The position numbers and the translations under genes were made by a program. Below are positions 7,906-17,342 of a DNA stretch of 64,000 nt, piece after piece (positions within the stretch are counted from its first letter, which is position 1; every line of letters begins with the position of its first letter). The notes below the pieces were generated by a model. That model saw only the letters and a program-made list of their open reading frames with translations, had not been told where the DNA came from and ran no database searches. The stretch is from Entoloma clypeatum (Eukaryota; Basidiomycota; Agaricomycetes; Agaricales; Entolomataceae). The DNA is taken from NCBI GenBank assembly GCA_963565915.1, contig OY751485.1, positions 3,162,001-3,226,000 of the forward strand. Reading direction: 5' to 3'.

Positions 7906-8862
7906 CTACTGGGTTTTGGCCTTTTTGGCCGGCGGACCCTCATTCTCCGACCCTTCCTCCGACTCCTCCGTTTTTTCCCCTGTTTCTTCCTCCGCTTTCC
8001 TCGCCTGCTTTTTCTCCTCCTCCATTTTCTCCGCTTGCAGTTCCGCAAGCTCCCCCTCGTCCAACCCCTCGTCCTTCTCCTCGTCCTCTTCCTCGTCCTC
8101 TTCCGCACTTTTCGCCTCCCCTCCGTCATCCTCCAACTCCGGAGCCGCCGCCTCCAGCAAGAAGTTCCGGTAGGCGAGGTGGTTGTTTAAAATTTGCAGC
8201 TGCCGGAGCAGCGCCCAACCGACCCTCGCCGACCGCTCCTCTCTCTCCTCCAGAGCCTCCCGGAGCTCCCAGAGCTCCTCCGCGACCCCTGCGCCGCAGC
8301 AGTTCTTTGCCCCGCTCGGGCCCGCGACCTCCGCGACGGCCTCCTCCGTCTTCCCCCGTTTACGCTTCGCCCTCGTCTCGCCGGTTTTCAGGCAATCCCG
8401 TTTGCCGTCTTTACACCGCTGGCATGCGGTGCCTTTCCCCTGCCTAAGGAGACTGTCAGTAAGAAAAAGAAGATGAAAAAAAAAAGCGGGTACTCACAAT
8501 GGCCACTTGCACTCCACCTTCACCTGCGCACAGGCCTGACACGCCTCCCCCCGGACCTCCGATTCCTCTGCTCCGCTCTCCGCCCTCTGTTTCCCCGCCT
8601 TCTTCGCCCTCTTCCTCTCCGCCTCCGCCTCCGCCTTCGCCTCCGCCTCTGCCTTCTTCTTCGCCTCTGCCTCCCTCGCCCTCCTCTCGGCCTCCGCCTT
8701 CTTCCTTGCCTCCGCCTCCTCCTTTTCCTTGCGTATCTGCGCCAGACGGCGCAGGAGCTCCTCTTCGGAGTCGTCTAGGTTGGCGCTGGATCGGGGGGGC
8801 TGTGTGCTCGAGCCTTGGGGCATGTTGGTGGTAACTGGAAGAAACCCTTGAAAGCCGCTCAT
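7906..8862 (-). CDS. Antisense spliced gene in element B: twin CxxCx6C, coiled-coil, acidic protein
   Basis: Two exons, complement(join(7906..8452,8498..8862)), joined by a 45-nt intron with GTGAGT donor, CTTACTGAC branch-like sequence and CAG acceptor. Together they give a 303-codon-plus-stop frame with no internal stop. Order: a short N-terminus (MSGFQGFLPV), a charged coiled coil (about 28-95), CQACAQVKVEC at the exon-1 end and CQRCKDGKRDC just after the splice, a basic patch (AKRKRGK), a helical region, a glutamate-rich acidic stretch and a final PAKKAKTQ, nuclear-signal-like. The paired CxxCx6C motifs resemble a Zn2Cys6 cluster, suggesting a nuclear nucleic-acid-binding role; this is inference. 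It converges on pol (stops 70 bp apart) and starts 81 bp from the 3' LTR. Splicing restores one frame, arguing that it is real. Confidence 0.75.
8453..8497 (-). other. Intron of the antisense gene
   Basis: A 45-nt minus-strand intron beginning GTGAGTACC and ending CTTACTGACAG with a T-rich middle. Without splicing, exon 1 stops at TGA 8496-8494. With it, both CxxCx6C motifs fall in one protein separated by 13 residues. Confidence 0.75.
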
Positions 8863-8930
8863 CTCCGTTAAATAACCGAGACCACATGACCTTGTTTATT
8901 TTCTCGCGGTCTTCCATGGGTGTCAGACCT

Positions 8931-8940
8931 AAGAGGGGAA
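8931..8940 (+). other. Element B polypurine tract
   Basis: AAGAGGGGAA, three bases (TAC) before the 3' LTR, the expected place for the plus-strand primer. Element D has the similar GAGGAGGGGAA before its 3' LTR. Confidence 0.75.
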
Positions 8941-8943
8941 TAC

Positions 8944-9665
8944 TGTTATATCCGTCTCCGAATCTCCGATCCACTCCGATCGTCCTCCGACTTTCCGGAC
9001 TTTCCGGACATCCGTTACCTCCACATCTCCGCACGTTGCCATCGTGCATTTCATATTCATAACTCCATGCCTTTATGCATTTCATATTCATATTCCCGTT
9101 TACTTATGCATCGCCTTTTCCGCATGGTCCATTGACCGACATCTCCGATGTTCGTTACAGTCGCTGGCAACTTACGCCACAACTCCGGACCTACTCCGAC
9201 CATCTCCGTAAAGTAATCTCATTTAGATATTTAAGCTTGTACCATACCTGTAGTTCCTCAGTTCGAATATCAACAAAGTTCACTCCTCTACTCCCCGTTC
9301 ATGCCAGAGATCCTCGCTGTGGTACAATACGCCGACGACATCCTCATCTACTGCTCTTCCTCCATCGTTACCCTTCGACGAGCTCAGTACTGTGTCCGAG
9401 TCACAACTCCGACGTCGTCCGACCATTTCCACGTCAACGTGTCTCTCACCGAGATCTTTCCGAGGACCTCCGCATCTCCGACCTCTCCTCCTCCCTCCTG
9501 AAATTGGGACACCTTATCCAACAAACGGCGGCGCAACACATACGTTGAAGCCACGTCCCTCCCCTTCGTCGTTCCTCCGCATTCCCGGAGTTCCGCTCCG
9601 GCCTCAGTCCTTCGTCCGACCTCCAACGGACTCCGACGAAGCTCCGACTTTTCACCTACTTAACA
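8944..9665 (+). repeat. Element B 3' LTR
   Basis: 722 bp, identical to 2221-2942 except three sites where this copy keeps CG and the 5' copy has TG or CA. It is followed by the target duplication ATGAG (9666-9670). Confidence 0.97.
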
Positions 9666-9670
9666 ATGAG

Positions 9671-9902
9671 CAATGATTGGGAGTAGCGATGAAGGATGAA
9701 TGGAAACAAGATGAATGATAGTACCTGCGATCCGACGTGCGGAGTAGCAGATGGGGGCGGAGTCATCGGATGCGGAGAGGCAGATAAGATGTTGGAGACA
9801 GCGGAGACAGCGGATACAATCGGAGGACGTCAGAGATGGTGGAATAGAAAGGAAAGGAAGAAAGGAAAGGAAAAGTAAAAAGTGAAATTGGTTGCCCTTA
9901 CA
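9671..9902 (-). repeat. Element A 5' LTR, right part
   Basis: Remainder of the LTR begun at 2011, ending CCCTTACA, the inverse of TGTAAGGG. It is purine-rich near its end (9845-9885). The next base begins element C protease sequence. Confidence 0.85.
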
Positions 9903-10772
9903 GTTCCTCCTGCTCCTGAGTCTATCAGAGTGTTTATCTTTAGTCTTTCATCGATGCTTTCTCCTTCTCCTGACATTGAAATGGGGATCGAAAAAGATTT
10001 GTCATTCATGTCAGCTACAATTACAGGGGATAAGGAGATTGAAAACTGAGCGGGGGCTGACATTGGTACAGGCCACTTTATTGAAAACCCTGTTTCTCCA
10101 TTTCGGAGATTAAGGCATCTTGTTCCTCATTTGGTCAGTCCTTAAAAATGCCTCGGATATGGGCATATGTGTCGGAAGCTTTCTTGAACGTATTGTTCGC
10201 AACCGGGGTCTTTCCTCCTTTGTGTGCATCAGCACGATGTCCTGCCTGATGGCAGACAAAGCACAATCCTTTTTTAAAGTGGTCGTCTCTCTCTTCGACA
10301 GTCAGCCAGTCAATGTCCACGGCGTTTGGATCTGGGGCGAAGTGCATGTTTTGGGGTGCAGGGTTATAATTAACCTTGGACTTCTTCTTTCCCCCATCAG
10401 GTCTAAGCCTTTGAGAGACTGCCTTCGCTCTCATCCACTGGTTGTCCAACCTGGACGCTGTGGTGTACCATTCATCAATTGTTCCTGGGACCTTATCAAG
10501 GCCCAAGATCTTGTCTCGGAGTGTGTGGGGTAGCGCCTCCATGAAGTAGTCTTTGAGGAATCATTCCTCTGTGATCAGACTTTCTGAAACCCATAGTTTG
10601 AATTTCTCTATGAATTCATCAGCTGTCATGCCTTCCATCTTCTGTGTTTTATCATGGTCAACGCATCTCCTTCTTTGTCAACTGGGAAAATGATTTCCTC
10701 AGTTTTTTGATAAAGGCCGCATATTTTGGATACACAGGAACTCTGGCGGTGGTGATGTCCTTGTACCAGGAC
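9903..10772 (-). mobile_element. Element C left remnant: protease start and gag 3' part
   Basis: A degraded Ty3/gypsy remnant on the minus strand. The protease motif INTLIDSGAGG ends exactly where element A begins at 9902/9903. Gag carboxy-terminal sequence occupies about 10135-10772, with the knuckle CFVCHQAGHRADAH, whose last ligand is His rather than Cys. There are frame breaks between the gag pieces. The sequence continues across element D: the reading frame at 17343 and below joins the frame at 10772 once one AGGAC copy is removed. This is the oldest layer of the stack. Confidence 0.85.
10135..10542 (-). pseudogene. Element C gag fragment with zinc knuckle
   Basis: A 135-codon piece of Gag with the capsid C-terminal part (LPHTLRDKILGL, TIDEWYTTASRLDNQW), a basic linker and the knuckle CFVCHQAGHRADAH near the end. 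Upstream codons on the right (10543-10772) remain gag-like in other frames, so the gene has frameshifts. The amino-terminal part lies at 17343-17553 beyond element D. Confidence 0.8.
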
Positions 10773-11142
10773 TGTTATGTGTAACAAACCGTTCCAAGGT
10801 TCGGGCAGAGTATGCAGGAAGATGGAAAGGCGAAGAGCAATGTGATTGCTAAATCTAAGGAATGTAGCTATGGTACATGAGGTTTATATAGTACTGACTA
10901 TGAGCGGTAGCGAATGAGTCAGTAACTGCGGAAGGCAGTGCGCATGAGTAAGGCGACTGCGGAAGGCTATGTACTAATGAGTAAGCTGACTGCGGAATGA
11001 GTCAGACAGCTGCGGAAAGCGAGTCAGTGCGGGAGCGAAGTATACTAAAGGAAATAAAGTATAATACGATATGTGTAAGCGGGGGCCGATGAGTAAAAGT
11101 GAAAAAGTAAGCGTATACGTCCGTAGTCGTTAGTCCGTAACA
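10773..11142 (-). repeat. Element D 3' LTR
   Basis: 370 bp, TGTTATGT to CCGTAACA. Against 16973-17342 it differs only at 10780 (T for C), 10906 (G for A) and 11112 (C for T), each within a CpG in one copy. It contains repeated units similar to TGACTGCGGAA. Its purine tract neighbour is GAGGAGGGGAA (11155-11145, minus). Confidence 0.97.
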
Positions 11143-11144
11143 TG

Positions 11145-11155
11145 TTCCCCTCCTC
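11145..11155 (-). other. Element D polypurine tract
   Basis: GAGGAGGGGAA on the minus strand, two bases from the 3' LTR, the expected plus-strand primer. Confidence 0.7.
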
Positions 11156-11227
11156 AAGGTCTGTGTCCTCACAGACTACCTACTCCCATCCATCGTTGCC
11201 ATTTGGATCGGCCCAGGCAGGGTCAAC

Positions 11228-11548
11228 TCAGTTACCCCAATCCTTTATCAGTTCATCGTTTACCGCTGTGGCAAACTCTAAACCTCGAACGGCGAGGCGA
11301 AGGCGTCGATTCTCGACAGCAAGGGTGTTGGTATAGTTTTTGAGGATGAGCTTCTCCTCAGCGGTGGGGGCGGTTGGTAAATTGGAGAGGGTATGAAGGC
11401 GGATATGCATCTGCCGGTGGAGGATGTCGGCGACGGAGGTTTCGAGCGCATGGATCTGGTCGCGCATGGAGAGCGCTTCGCCGATGAGGGTGGTGATGGT
11501 GGGGTTGATATCGGAAGCATCGGTGGAGGCGGCGGTGATGTTGGACAT
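11228..11548 (-). CDS. Element D extra reading frame: 106-residue helical protein
   Basis: An ATG-started 106-codon frame after pol and before the 3' LTR, on the element's own strand. It reads as a mostly helical, heptad-like protein (ITTLIGEALSMRDQIHALET, LAVENRRLRLAVRGLEFA) with no known domain. It starts about 150 bp beyond the pol stop. There is no sign of frameshift linkage, so it would need its own or a subgenomic message. Some gypsy elements carry an accessory or envelope-like gene here; this one has no membrane segment. Real coding is plausible, function unknown. Confidence 0.55.
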   Translation of the reverse strand: MSNITAASTDASDINPTITTLIGEALSMRDQIHALETSVADILHRQMHIRLHTLSNLPTAPTAEEKLILKNYTNTLAVENRRLRLAVRGLEFATAVNDELIKDWGN

Positions 11549-11701
11549 GGCAGAAATTATGTTTGAAAGGTATAAGAAGAACGGCGTGTTGGGCGAGAAG
11601 AGTTGGAGCGGGGAACTCGATGTGACGGAAGTCGATGTGGAAAATGGTTCTCAAAGTTTGTTCTTTTATCGTGGGCGCGATGAATTTTGCCGATGAAAAT
11701 C

Positions 11702-14700
11702 TCAGATCAAGTCTTGAGCGTTCTGAACATTAGTCCGAGGTTCCCACGTGTTCTCTTCTGGGCCATACCCTTCCCATTGGACAAGGTACTGGATCTTTCC
11801 ACGGAATTTCCGAGAGTCCAGGATCGTGGAGACATGGTATTCTTCTCGTCCTTCGACGATGATCAGATCAGGGGCTGGCTTCTTTTTCTGAATGGCATAT
11901 TTCGGGGTTTCGTATGGCGATAACAGGGTCTCGTTGAACACAGGGTGGATCATCTTCCAGGTTTTGGGAAGATCAAGACGGTATGCGCTAGCTCCTTTCT
12001 TCTCTAGGACTTTGAACGGTCCGTGTCGGAGGGCGTCAAGTTTCTTTGAGGGACGATCAGTCCTGATGTTAGTCCCTTCCAGCCACACCTTGTCTCCGAT
12101 GCGGTAATTCCGAGATGGGCTTCGTCGTGTGTCAACTGTCTTCTTCATCTGATCCTGGGCCTGTTTCAGTGCTGCGTTGGCTTCTTCTCGTGCCTGTTTG
12201 AGTTTTTTCAAGAAGTCGTTTGCCGCTGGATTGGTGTCTTCCAACACAAGTTCTCCCTTCCAAGGATGCAGACCGTAGTTGAGATAGAATGGTGTGTACT
12301 TTGTCGCTTGATGTTCTTTGTCATTGTACTGGAATTCTGCGATTGCGATCCATTCTGCCCAATCATCTTGTAGATGGTTGACAAAGTTTTGTAAGAACAC
12401 CTTGGTTTCCTGATGCGATCGTTCGGCTTGTCCATCAGTTTGTGGATGGTACGCAGTGGACAGGTTTCTCTTGATTCCCAACATGCAGCAAAGTATCTCC
12501 ATGAACTTCGCGGTGAACTGTGGTCCTCTGTCGCTAATGATCTTCTTAGGGATCCCATGAAGCTTCCATATCTGGTCCCGATAGATCTTGGCTAATCCTT
12601 CAGCCGATAGTTCCACGGTTGTCGGGATGAGATGAAGCATCTTTGAATGTCTGTCCGTGATGACCAGAATTGCGTTCTTCCCATCAGATTCTGGTATCGG
12701 TCCCACGACGTCAATCCCTATGTCTTCCCATGGTTGACTTGGCGCAGCGTTAGGGTGTAGAGGGGCGTGTCTCCTTTGGCGGCTGATCTTGTTACGTTGA
12801 CAGGTGTCACAACCTTTCACATACTTCTTTACGTCATGTAGGATGGTGGGCCACCAGTAGGTGCGAGTGAGGAGTTCATGTGTTCGATATTGTCCTGGAT
12901 GTCCTGCCACTGGTGCGTCGTGCGCTTCAAACATCAGTTCTTGGCGCAATTGTGGGTCTGGTGGAACATAGACTCGTTCTCCTGCGTAGGTGATGCCATT
13001 TTCCTGCTGGTACCAGTGAGGATTCTTCTTCAGACCCTGGGCTACTTCTGTCTCCATGCGATTCGAGGCCTTGATGCATGCGATCCATGGGTTTTCAATG
13101 GTTGTGATGTTTCCAATTTTGATGGAATCAGATGTTTCACCCCCTTCAAAGAATTGTTCCTCCGTGAACATCTCCATTTGTATCACATCTTCTGATTCCA
13201 ATCGTTTCAAAAATAGCCCCTCCTTGAGCATTTGGTCGCTGTCCTGCGGCTCGAGTTCCGTCTCATACCAGGGTAAATGTGACAGGATATCTGCTTTCGC
13301 GTTTGTCTTCCCAGGTACATGTCGCAATTCGAAGTCATAGTCTTGTAACTTCATCTTCCAGCGCCTCTGTCGTTGGTTTAGGTCCTGAGGACGCCGGAAA
13401 TACTCCAGGTTTTTGTGATCGGTTAAGATCTCGAAACGTTCCTTGGCTTCAAGTAGATAATGTCGCCAGTCCTTCAGTGCTTCCATGACTGCCAAGAGTT
13501 CCTTGTCATATATCTCGTAATTCTGTTCGGCCGCGGACATGGTCCGCGACAAGAACGCGATAGGATGCCACTTGTCGTCTTGTTTCTGTGAAAGTACCGC
13601 TCCAATCGCATAACCCGATGCATCGGTTTCGACCCTGAACTGTCCGTCCGGTTTGGGCAATGCCAAGACTGGTGCCGTCGTGATTGCCCGTATGAGACCT
13701 TCAAATGCTTCTTGCGCCGCTGGTCCCCACGTGAATGCTGTATTTCCCGTAAGTGTTGTGAGTGGCTTTGAGATGTTTGAGTACCCTTCAATGAAGCGTC
13801 GATAAAAATTGGCAAATCCCAGGAACCTCTGGACTTCCTTTTTTGATGTGGGTACTCGCCAGTTCTGGATTGTGTCCACCTTTTCAGTTTCCATCTCAAC
13901 ACGTCCTTCTCCAACGACATATCCCAATATGGGGCATTTCGTTACTTCCCAAAGACACTTCTTCTCCTTTAGGAACAGGTTATTGTCTGACAGAATCTGC
14001 AAGATCTCTTCGGTGTTCCGGGCGAGTTCTTCCTTGGTTTTACCAATAACCACTATGTCATCCATGTAAATCACACAGATGCGCCGACGGATCTGATCCC
14101 TGAATAGGCTGGCCATCATCCGAGAGAATGTTCCCGGGGAGTTGCAGAGACCGAAAAACATGACCAATGGTTCAAACAATCCTCGGCTGGTCAGGAAGGC
14201 GGCTTTCCATTCGTCACCCTTCTTGATCCACATGTTATTGTATCCCCACATGATGTCCATTTTGTTGAAGTAGACTGCGTCCTTCAATACATCCAAGAGG
14301 TCGTTGATGCGTGGGAGTGGGAATTTGTCCTTAACCGTGAATTTATTGACCGTGCGATAATCCTGTACCAATCGTTTGGAACCGTCTTTCTTGTTAATGA
14401 AGAAGCAGGGTGATGCATAAGGGGATTTGGACGGTCGGATCTTTCCGGTTGCCAGGCCTTCATCGATGAATTTGTCCAGTTCTTCTTGCTCCTTTTGGGT
14501 CATAGGATACGTGTTTCCTCCTAGTTCCTTTGGTGCGTCCGGTGTAAGTTCAATGCCGTGGTCCCATTCTCTTTCCTTTGGGATCTTGTCAAAGTTTTCT
14601 TTTTCAAAGAGATGGGCAAAACGTTCAACGTATGAGGGTCGTTTGGTTGTGGGAGGTGGTGTGGGAGTAACTGCTTCCAATATGGGGTCTCCGGGCTTCC

Positions 14701-15088
14701 ATTTCTGATCCGATTTCTTGGGCGCGTCCTTGTCTCGTACTTCCACCATGCGAACCCGATGTTTGCGACCATTAAGGTTAACCCTGAAATCCGAGTGTTT
14801 GGTTTGACATGTTGATGGGCACCGGTTGAATGTTACAGCGCCGGTCGTCCAATTGATTGTGGGGTTGTGGTGCACCAACCAGTCATGCCCCAAAAGCATG
14901 TCCGTTCTCCCAATGTCCAATACCATTGCTTCCATGGTCTCCTGGTGTGTTCCTAAGTCCAGCTTGACTTCGGCAAGTTTTCTGCTTTCTGTTGTCGGTT
15001 CGGCGATCCATCCGCATTTAGGATTGATATGGGCTTTATTCCACGTGTGGGAAGGTTCTGTTCGCGTACTATTCTGGGATGGATACAT
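11702..15088 (-). CDS. Element D Pol: protease end, RT, RNase H, integrase, chromodomain
   Basis: A long open frame of 1128 codons beginning within protease; the usable part starts around 15000. Visible in order: end of the retropepsin ([22 protein letters not shown]); reverse transcriptase ([24 protein letters not shown], catalytic YMDD rather than the YLDD of element B); RNase H ([24 protein letters not shown]); integrase zinc finger (GHPGQYRT...CDTCQRNK) and DDE core ([28 protein letters not shown]); and chromodomain ([13 protein letters not shown]...[17 protein letters not shown]). Apart from the protease break the enzymes look intact. Confidence 0.93.
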   Translation of the reverse strand: MYPSQNSTRTEPSHTWNKAHINPKCGWIAEPTTESRKLAEVKLDLGTHQETMEAMVLDIGRTDMLLGHDWLVHHNPTINWTTGAVTFNRCPSTCQTKHSDFRVNLNGRKHRVRMVEVRDKDAPKKSDQKWKPGDPILEAVTPTPPPTTKRPSYVERFAHLFEKENFDKIPKEREWDHGIELTPDAPKELGGNTYPMTQKEQEELDKFIDEGLATGKIRPSKSPYASPCFFINKKDGSKRLVQDYRTVNKFTVKDKFPLPRINDLLDVLKDAVYFNKMDIMWGYNNMWIKKGDEWKAAFLTSRGLFEPLVMFFGLCNSPGTFSRMMASLFRDQIRRRICVIYMDDIVVIGKTKEELARNTEEILQILSDNNLFLKEKKCLWEVTKCPILGYVVGEGRVEMETEKVDTIQNWRVPTSKKEVQRFLGFANFYRRFIEGYSNISKPLTTLTGNTAFTWGPAAQEAFEGLIRAITTAPVLALPKPDGQFRVETDASGYAIGAVLSQKQDDKWHPIAFLSRTMSAAEQNYEIYDKELLAVMEALKDWRHYLLEAKERFEILTDHKNLEYFRRPQDLNQRQRRWKMKLQDYDFELRHVPGKTNAKADILSHLPWYETELEPQDSDQMLKEGLFLKRLESEDVIQMEMFTEEQFFEGGETSDSIKIGNITTIENPWIACIKASNRMETEVAQGLKKNPHWYQQENGITYAGERVYVPPDPQLRQELMFEAHDAPVAGHPGQYRTHELLTRTYWWPTILHDVKKYVKGCDTCQRNKISRQRRHAPLHPNAAPSQPWEDIGIDVVGPIPESDGKNAILVITDRHSKMLHLIPTTVELSAEGLAKIYRDQIWKLHGIPKKIISDRGPQFTAKFMEILCCMLGIKRNLSTAYHPQTDGQAERSHQETKVFLQNFVNHLQDDWAEWIAIAEFQYNDKEHQATKYTPFYLNYGLHPWKGELVLEDTNPAANDFLKKLKQAREEANAALKQAQDQMKKTVDTRRSPSRNYRIGDKVWLEGTNIRTDRPSKKLDALRHGPFKVLEKKGASAYRLDLPKTWKMIHPVFNETLLSPYETPKYAIQKKKPAPDLIIVEGREEYHVSTILDSRKFRGKIQYLVQWEGYGPEENTWEPRTNVQNAQDLI

Positions 15089-15279
15089 GTGCGTTCACAT
15101 CCGCTATCAACCTCAGGTCGAATGGCCTTTGGTCCTCGTCGTGTTTTGATCTGAGCTTGCAGCTTGATCTCTCGTCGTTTCGGAGGTTTATCTCCTTTGA
15201 CAATCTTAGTTGACGCAACGGCTCGCTTTGCAGGGATAACATAAGTTATATTGTCTGTAGCTGCACCAGGCAAGCGAGT
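14989..15279 (-). pseudogene. Element D protease N-terminal half, out of frame with pol
   Basis: The minus-strand frame carries [15 protein letters not shown] and ILNADGSPN, the first half of a retropepsin, then leaves the protease after about position 15000. The second half ([17 protein letters not shown]) continues in the -1 frame of the pol ORF. No slippery heptamer is seen at the join, so a one-base loss (or two-base gain) is the simpler reading. Upstream this frame is closed by TGA at 15282-15280, between gag and protease. Confidence 0.8.
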
Positions 15280-15314
15280 TCATTTAATGGATAAGGGTCG
15301 CGACTTAGCATCGT

Positions 15315-16517
15315 TTAATCGGACCCTTCGGGAAAATCCTTCTCATCGGTCTCTATGGTGATGGTTTCATCATCATCGGTATCTCCATCAGACACCTTCC
15401 TAATCTTTCCAGAGTTCTTCTTTGGCTTGCGGCAGTTGCGCGCGATATGTCCTTCTTGGTCGCAGTTGAAACACTTACGACCATCTTTCTTCTTTGGGGC
15501 TTTGCAGTCTTTGGCAAGGTGACCAAAGCGCTGACAGTTGTAGCAACGGGCTACTCCTGCTTTGTCGATCTCCATGGCTTTGCCTTGACCACCATAAGTG
15601 GTGCCCGATCCGGTGCGTGTGTCGCCACCCCCTGGGATGACTAATGCATGTCCCTCCATCTGTCGTCCCTTGTTTCGGATCTCCTTTGTGTAATCAGTGT
15701 ACGTCTTGCCATCGCTAGCCACTTGTTCAGAAATTCTGCGGTTGACGTTCTTTTCCAGGATATATTTCCCAGTTTCTTCGCCAAGGTTTGACAGCTTCAA
15801 GAGCTCTTTGAATTCGTCCAAGAATTCGTCGATGGTGCGTTTCTCCTGTTTCAGGACTTCGAGTCTCGCCTTGGCCGCTGCCGACTTGTTGGCAATAGAG
15901 AATCGCGTAGCGATGTCGTCTGAGAACCCTAACCAGGTGATGTTCTCGCCATCGGTGGCAAGGTCGTCTAACTTGTTGCTGGCCCAGTGTTTACCGGACC
16001 CTTCCATCATGCGGGATAACACCGCAAGAATTTTCTGATCGTCGGACAGGCCCTTCTGGAACCTGATGTACAATTTGGTGGCTTTCCACCACTCGTCGAA
16101 GGTGTGTCTGTCTTTGAACATCCCAGGATCTTTGATGATCTTGGATGTATCCGTTGTTTGTACTGTCGGTGCTTCTGCCATGTCTAGAACCTGCGGAGTA
16201 GGAGAGGTGTCGGATTGTTGGGATGAAGATGGGGTTCGGGATACAGGTAGGGGTTGAAAATCAGTCCCTGTTCTAGGCGTCTGTTCGGTATCTGACTGCG
16301 CGGAGTCAAAAGTAAATTCGTCAGGGGACTTGTCGGCGGAATCGGTGGCAAAACGTTCGGGGTATTTCCTCTGTAGATCTCTAAGGAATCTCTGTTCCTG
16401 CGCATCTGTTGGTCGCGAGAAGGGGTCAAGTCTCTCGTTTCGTGCCCAACGGTTGTACTTGGTCTGTTGCTCGTCGGTGGTGAAGTGGGCATAGATCTGC
16501 TGCTTCGAGTAAGACAT
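15315..16517 (-). CDS. Element D Gag polyprotein with two zinc knuckles
   Basis: 400 residues. The N-terminus is charged and low in complexity. The capsid region (about 130-270) includes FKDRHTFDEWWKATKLYI and TIDEFLDEFKELLKLSNLG. Two CCHC knuckles (CYNCQRFGHLAKDC, CFNCDQEGHIARNC; about 327-365) are followed by a lysine patch and an acidic tail rich in Asp/Glu. It is intact from ATG 16517 to TAA 15315. Protease lies in the -1 frame downstream, as in element B, but is interrupted by a TGA. Its role is particle formation and RNA binding. Confidence 0.93.
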   Translation of the reverse strand: MSYSKQQIYAHFTTDEQQTKYNRWARNERLDPFSRPTDAQEQRFLRDLQRKYPERFATDSADKSPDEFTFDSAQSDTEQTPRTGTDFQPLPVSRTPSSSQQSDTSPTPQVLDMAEAPTVQTTDTSKIIKDPGMFKDRHTFDEWWKATKLYIRFQKGLSDDQKILAVLSRMMEGSGKHWASNKLDDLATDGENITWLGFSDDIATRFSIANKSAAAKARLEVLKQEKRTIDEFLDEFKELLKLSNLGEETGKYILEKNVNRRISEQVASDGKTYTDYTKEIRNKGRQMEGHALVIPGGGDTRTGSGTTYGGQGKAMEIDKAGVARCYNCQRFGHLAKDCKAPKKKDGRKCFNCDQEGHIARNCRKPKKNSGKIRKVSDGDTDDDETITIETDEKDFPEGSD

Positions 16518-16960
16518 GGTGATGCGGCTCTGGGACGTCTCGATGTGAGCGTCCTAATCAATCTTCTGATAACGGTTGTCTGGACACCGATAAACTCTCT
16601 GATCTCTGTGATCCGACCTGTCTGAGGTCCTTCTTGAACGCGAAAGCTTTCGAGTTCGTTCTGTCGGGCGTTGTAACGCACGATCTGGTGTTGCCGAGCA
16701 AGATGGATGCTCTCTGCTATCTCGCCGTGGGGGCGATGCTCGTCGTTGTCTAGTTCTTCGTCAAGCACCTGCTGTAGGATGCGACGGATCTCCGATTCGA
16801 TGTACTGCTGGATAAGTGTAAAATTGATACTGTCTCGAGGACTTAGCTCCTCCTGTCGGGCTTCTGGCGTGCTGAATGGGTTACTGGTGAAGTCTTCAAA
16901 GAAGCGCGACGTCTTGACTCGTCTGGTAGTTGCTCTCTTCGCTCTGGGCGAACCTAACGA

Positions 16961-16971
16961 GATTTAGCAAC
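16961..16971 (-). other. Element D primer-binding site (self-priming)
   Basis: TTGCTAAATCT begins about two bases inside the 5' LTR on the minus strand and matches the plus strand of the LTR at 17046-17056. The RNA 5' end would therefore pair with it over 11 nt. No tRNA-type TGG start is present. Confidence 0.72.
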
Positions 16972-16972
16972 T

Positions 16973-17342
16973 TGTTATGCGTAACAAACCGTTCCAAGGT
17001 TCGGGCAGAGTATGCAGGAAGATGGAAAGGCGAAGAGCAATGTGATTGCTAAATCTAAGGAATGTAGCTATGGTACATGAGGTTTATATAGTACTGACTA
17101 TGAGCAGTAGCGAATGAGTCAGTAACTGCGGAAGGCAGTGCGCATGAGTAAGGCGACTGCGGAAGGCTATGTACTAATGAGTAAGCTGACTGCGGAATGA
17201 GTCAGACAGCTGCGGAAAGCGAGTCAGTGCGGGAGCGAAGTATACTAAAGGAAATAAAGTATAATACGATATGTGTAAGCGGGGGCCGATGAGTAAAAGT
17301 GAAAAAGTAAGTGTATACGTCCGTAGTCGTTAGTCCGTAACA
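16973..17342 (-). repeat. Element D 5' LTR with promoter
   Basis: 370 bp. A minus-strand TATA box TATATAAACC lies at 17090-17081, and 34 nt on is the predicted RNA start at 17056 (AGATTTAGCAA). U3 is 17342-17057. See the 3' LTR entry for the three CpG differences. Confidence 0.95.

Larger units (their letters stand above)
2221..9665 (+). mobile_element. Complete Ty3/gypsy chromovirus element B
   Basis: A full-length 7445-bp element with two 722-bp LTRs (2221-2942, 8944-9665), TGTTA...TAACA ends and a perfect 5-bp target duplication ATGAG at 2216-2220 and 9666-9670. Order: LTR, self-priming site, gag, protease, reverse transcriptase, RNase H, integrase, chromodomain, an antisense spliced gene, polypurine tract, LTR. 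The LTRs differ at three positions only, all at CpG sites, so the insertion is young. It sits in the 5' LTR of element A. A TGA at 4248-4250 in the pol frame probably disables this copy unless read through. Confidence 0.97.
10773..17342 (-). mobile_element. Complete Ty3/gypsy chromovirus element D
   Basis: 6570 bp with 370-bp LTRs (10773-11142 and 16973-17342), TGTTA...TAACA ends and target duplication AGGAC (10768-10772, 17343-17347). On the minus strand: 5' LTR, self-priming site, gag with two knuckles, protease, RT, RNase H, integrase, chromodomain, a small extra frame, polypurine tract, 3' LTR. The LTRs differ at three sites, all CpG. The protease is frameshifted and an in-frame TGA lies between gag and protease, so this copy is probably non-autonomous. 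It is inserted in element C gag. Confidence 0.97.

Noticed and set aside
8499..8834. Proline/serine-rich plus-strand frames opposite the antisense gene
   Set aside because: They mirror the alternating Glu/Ala/Lys codons of the minus-strand coiled coil. No domain, and wrong strand for the spliced gene.
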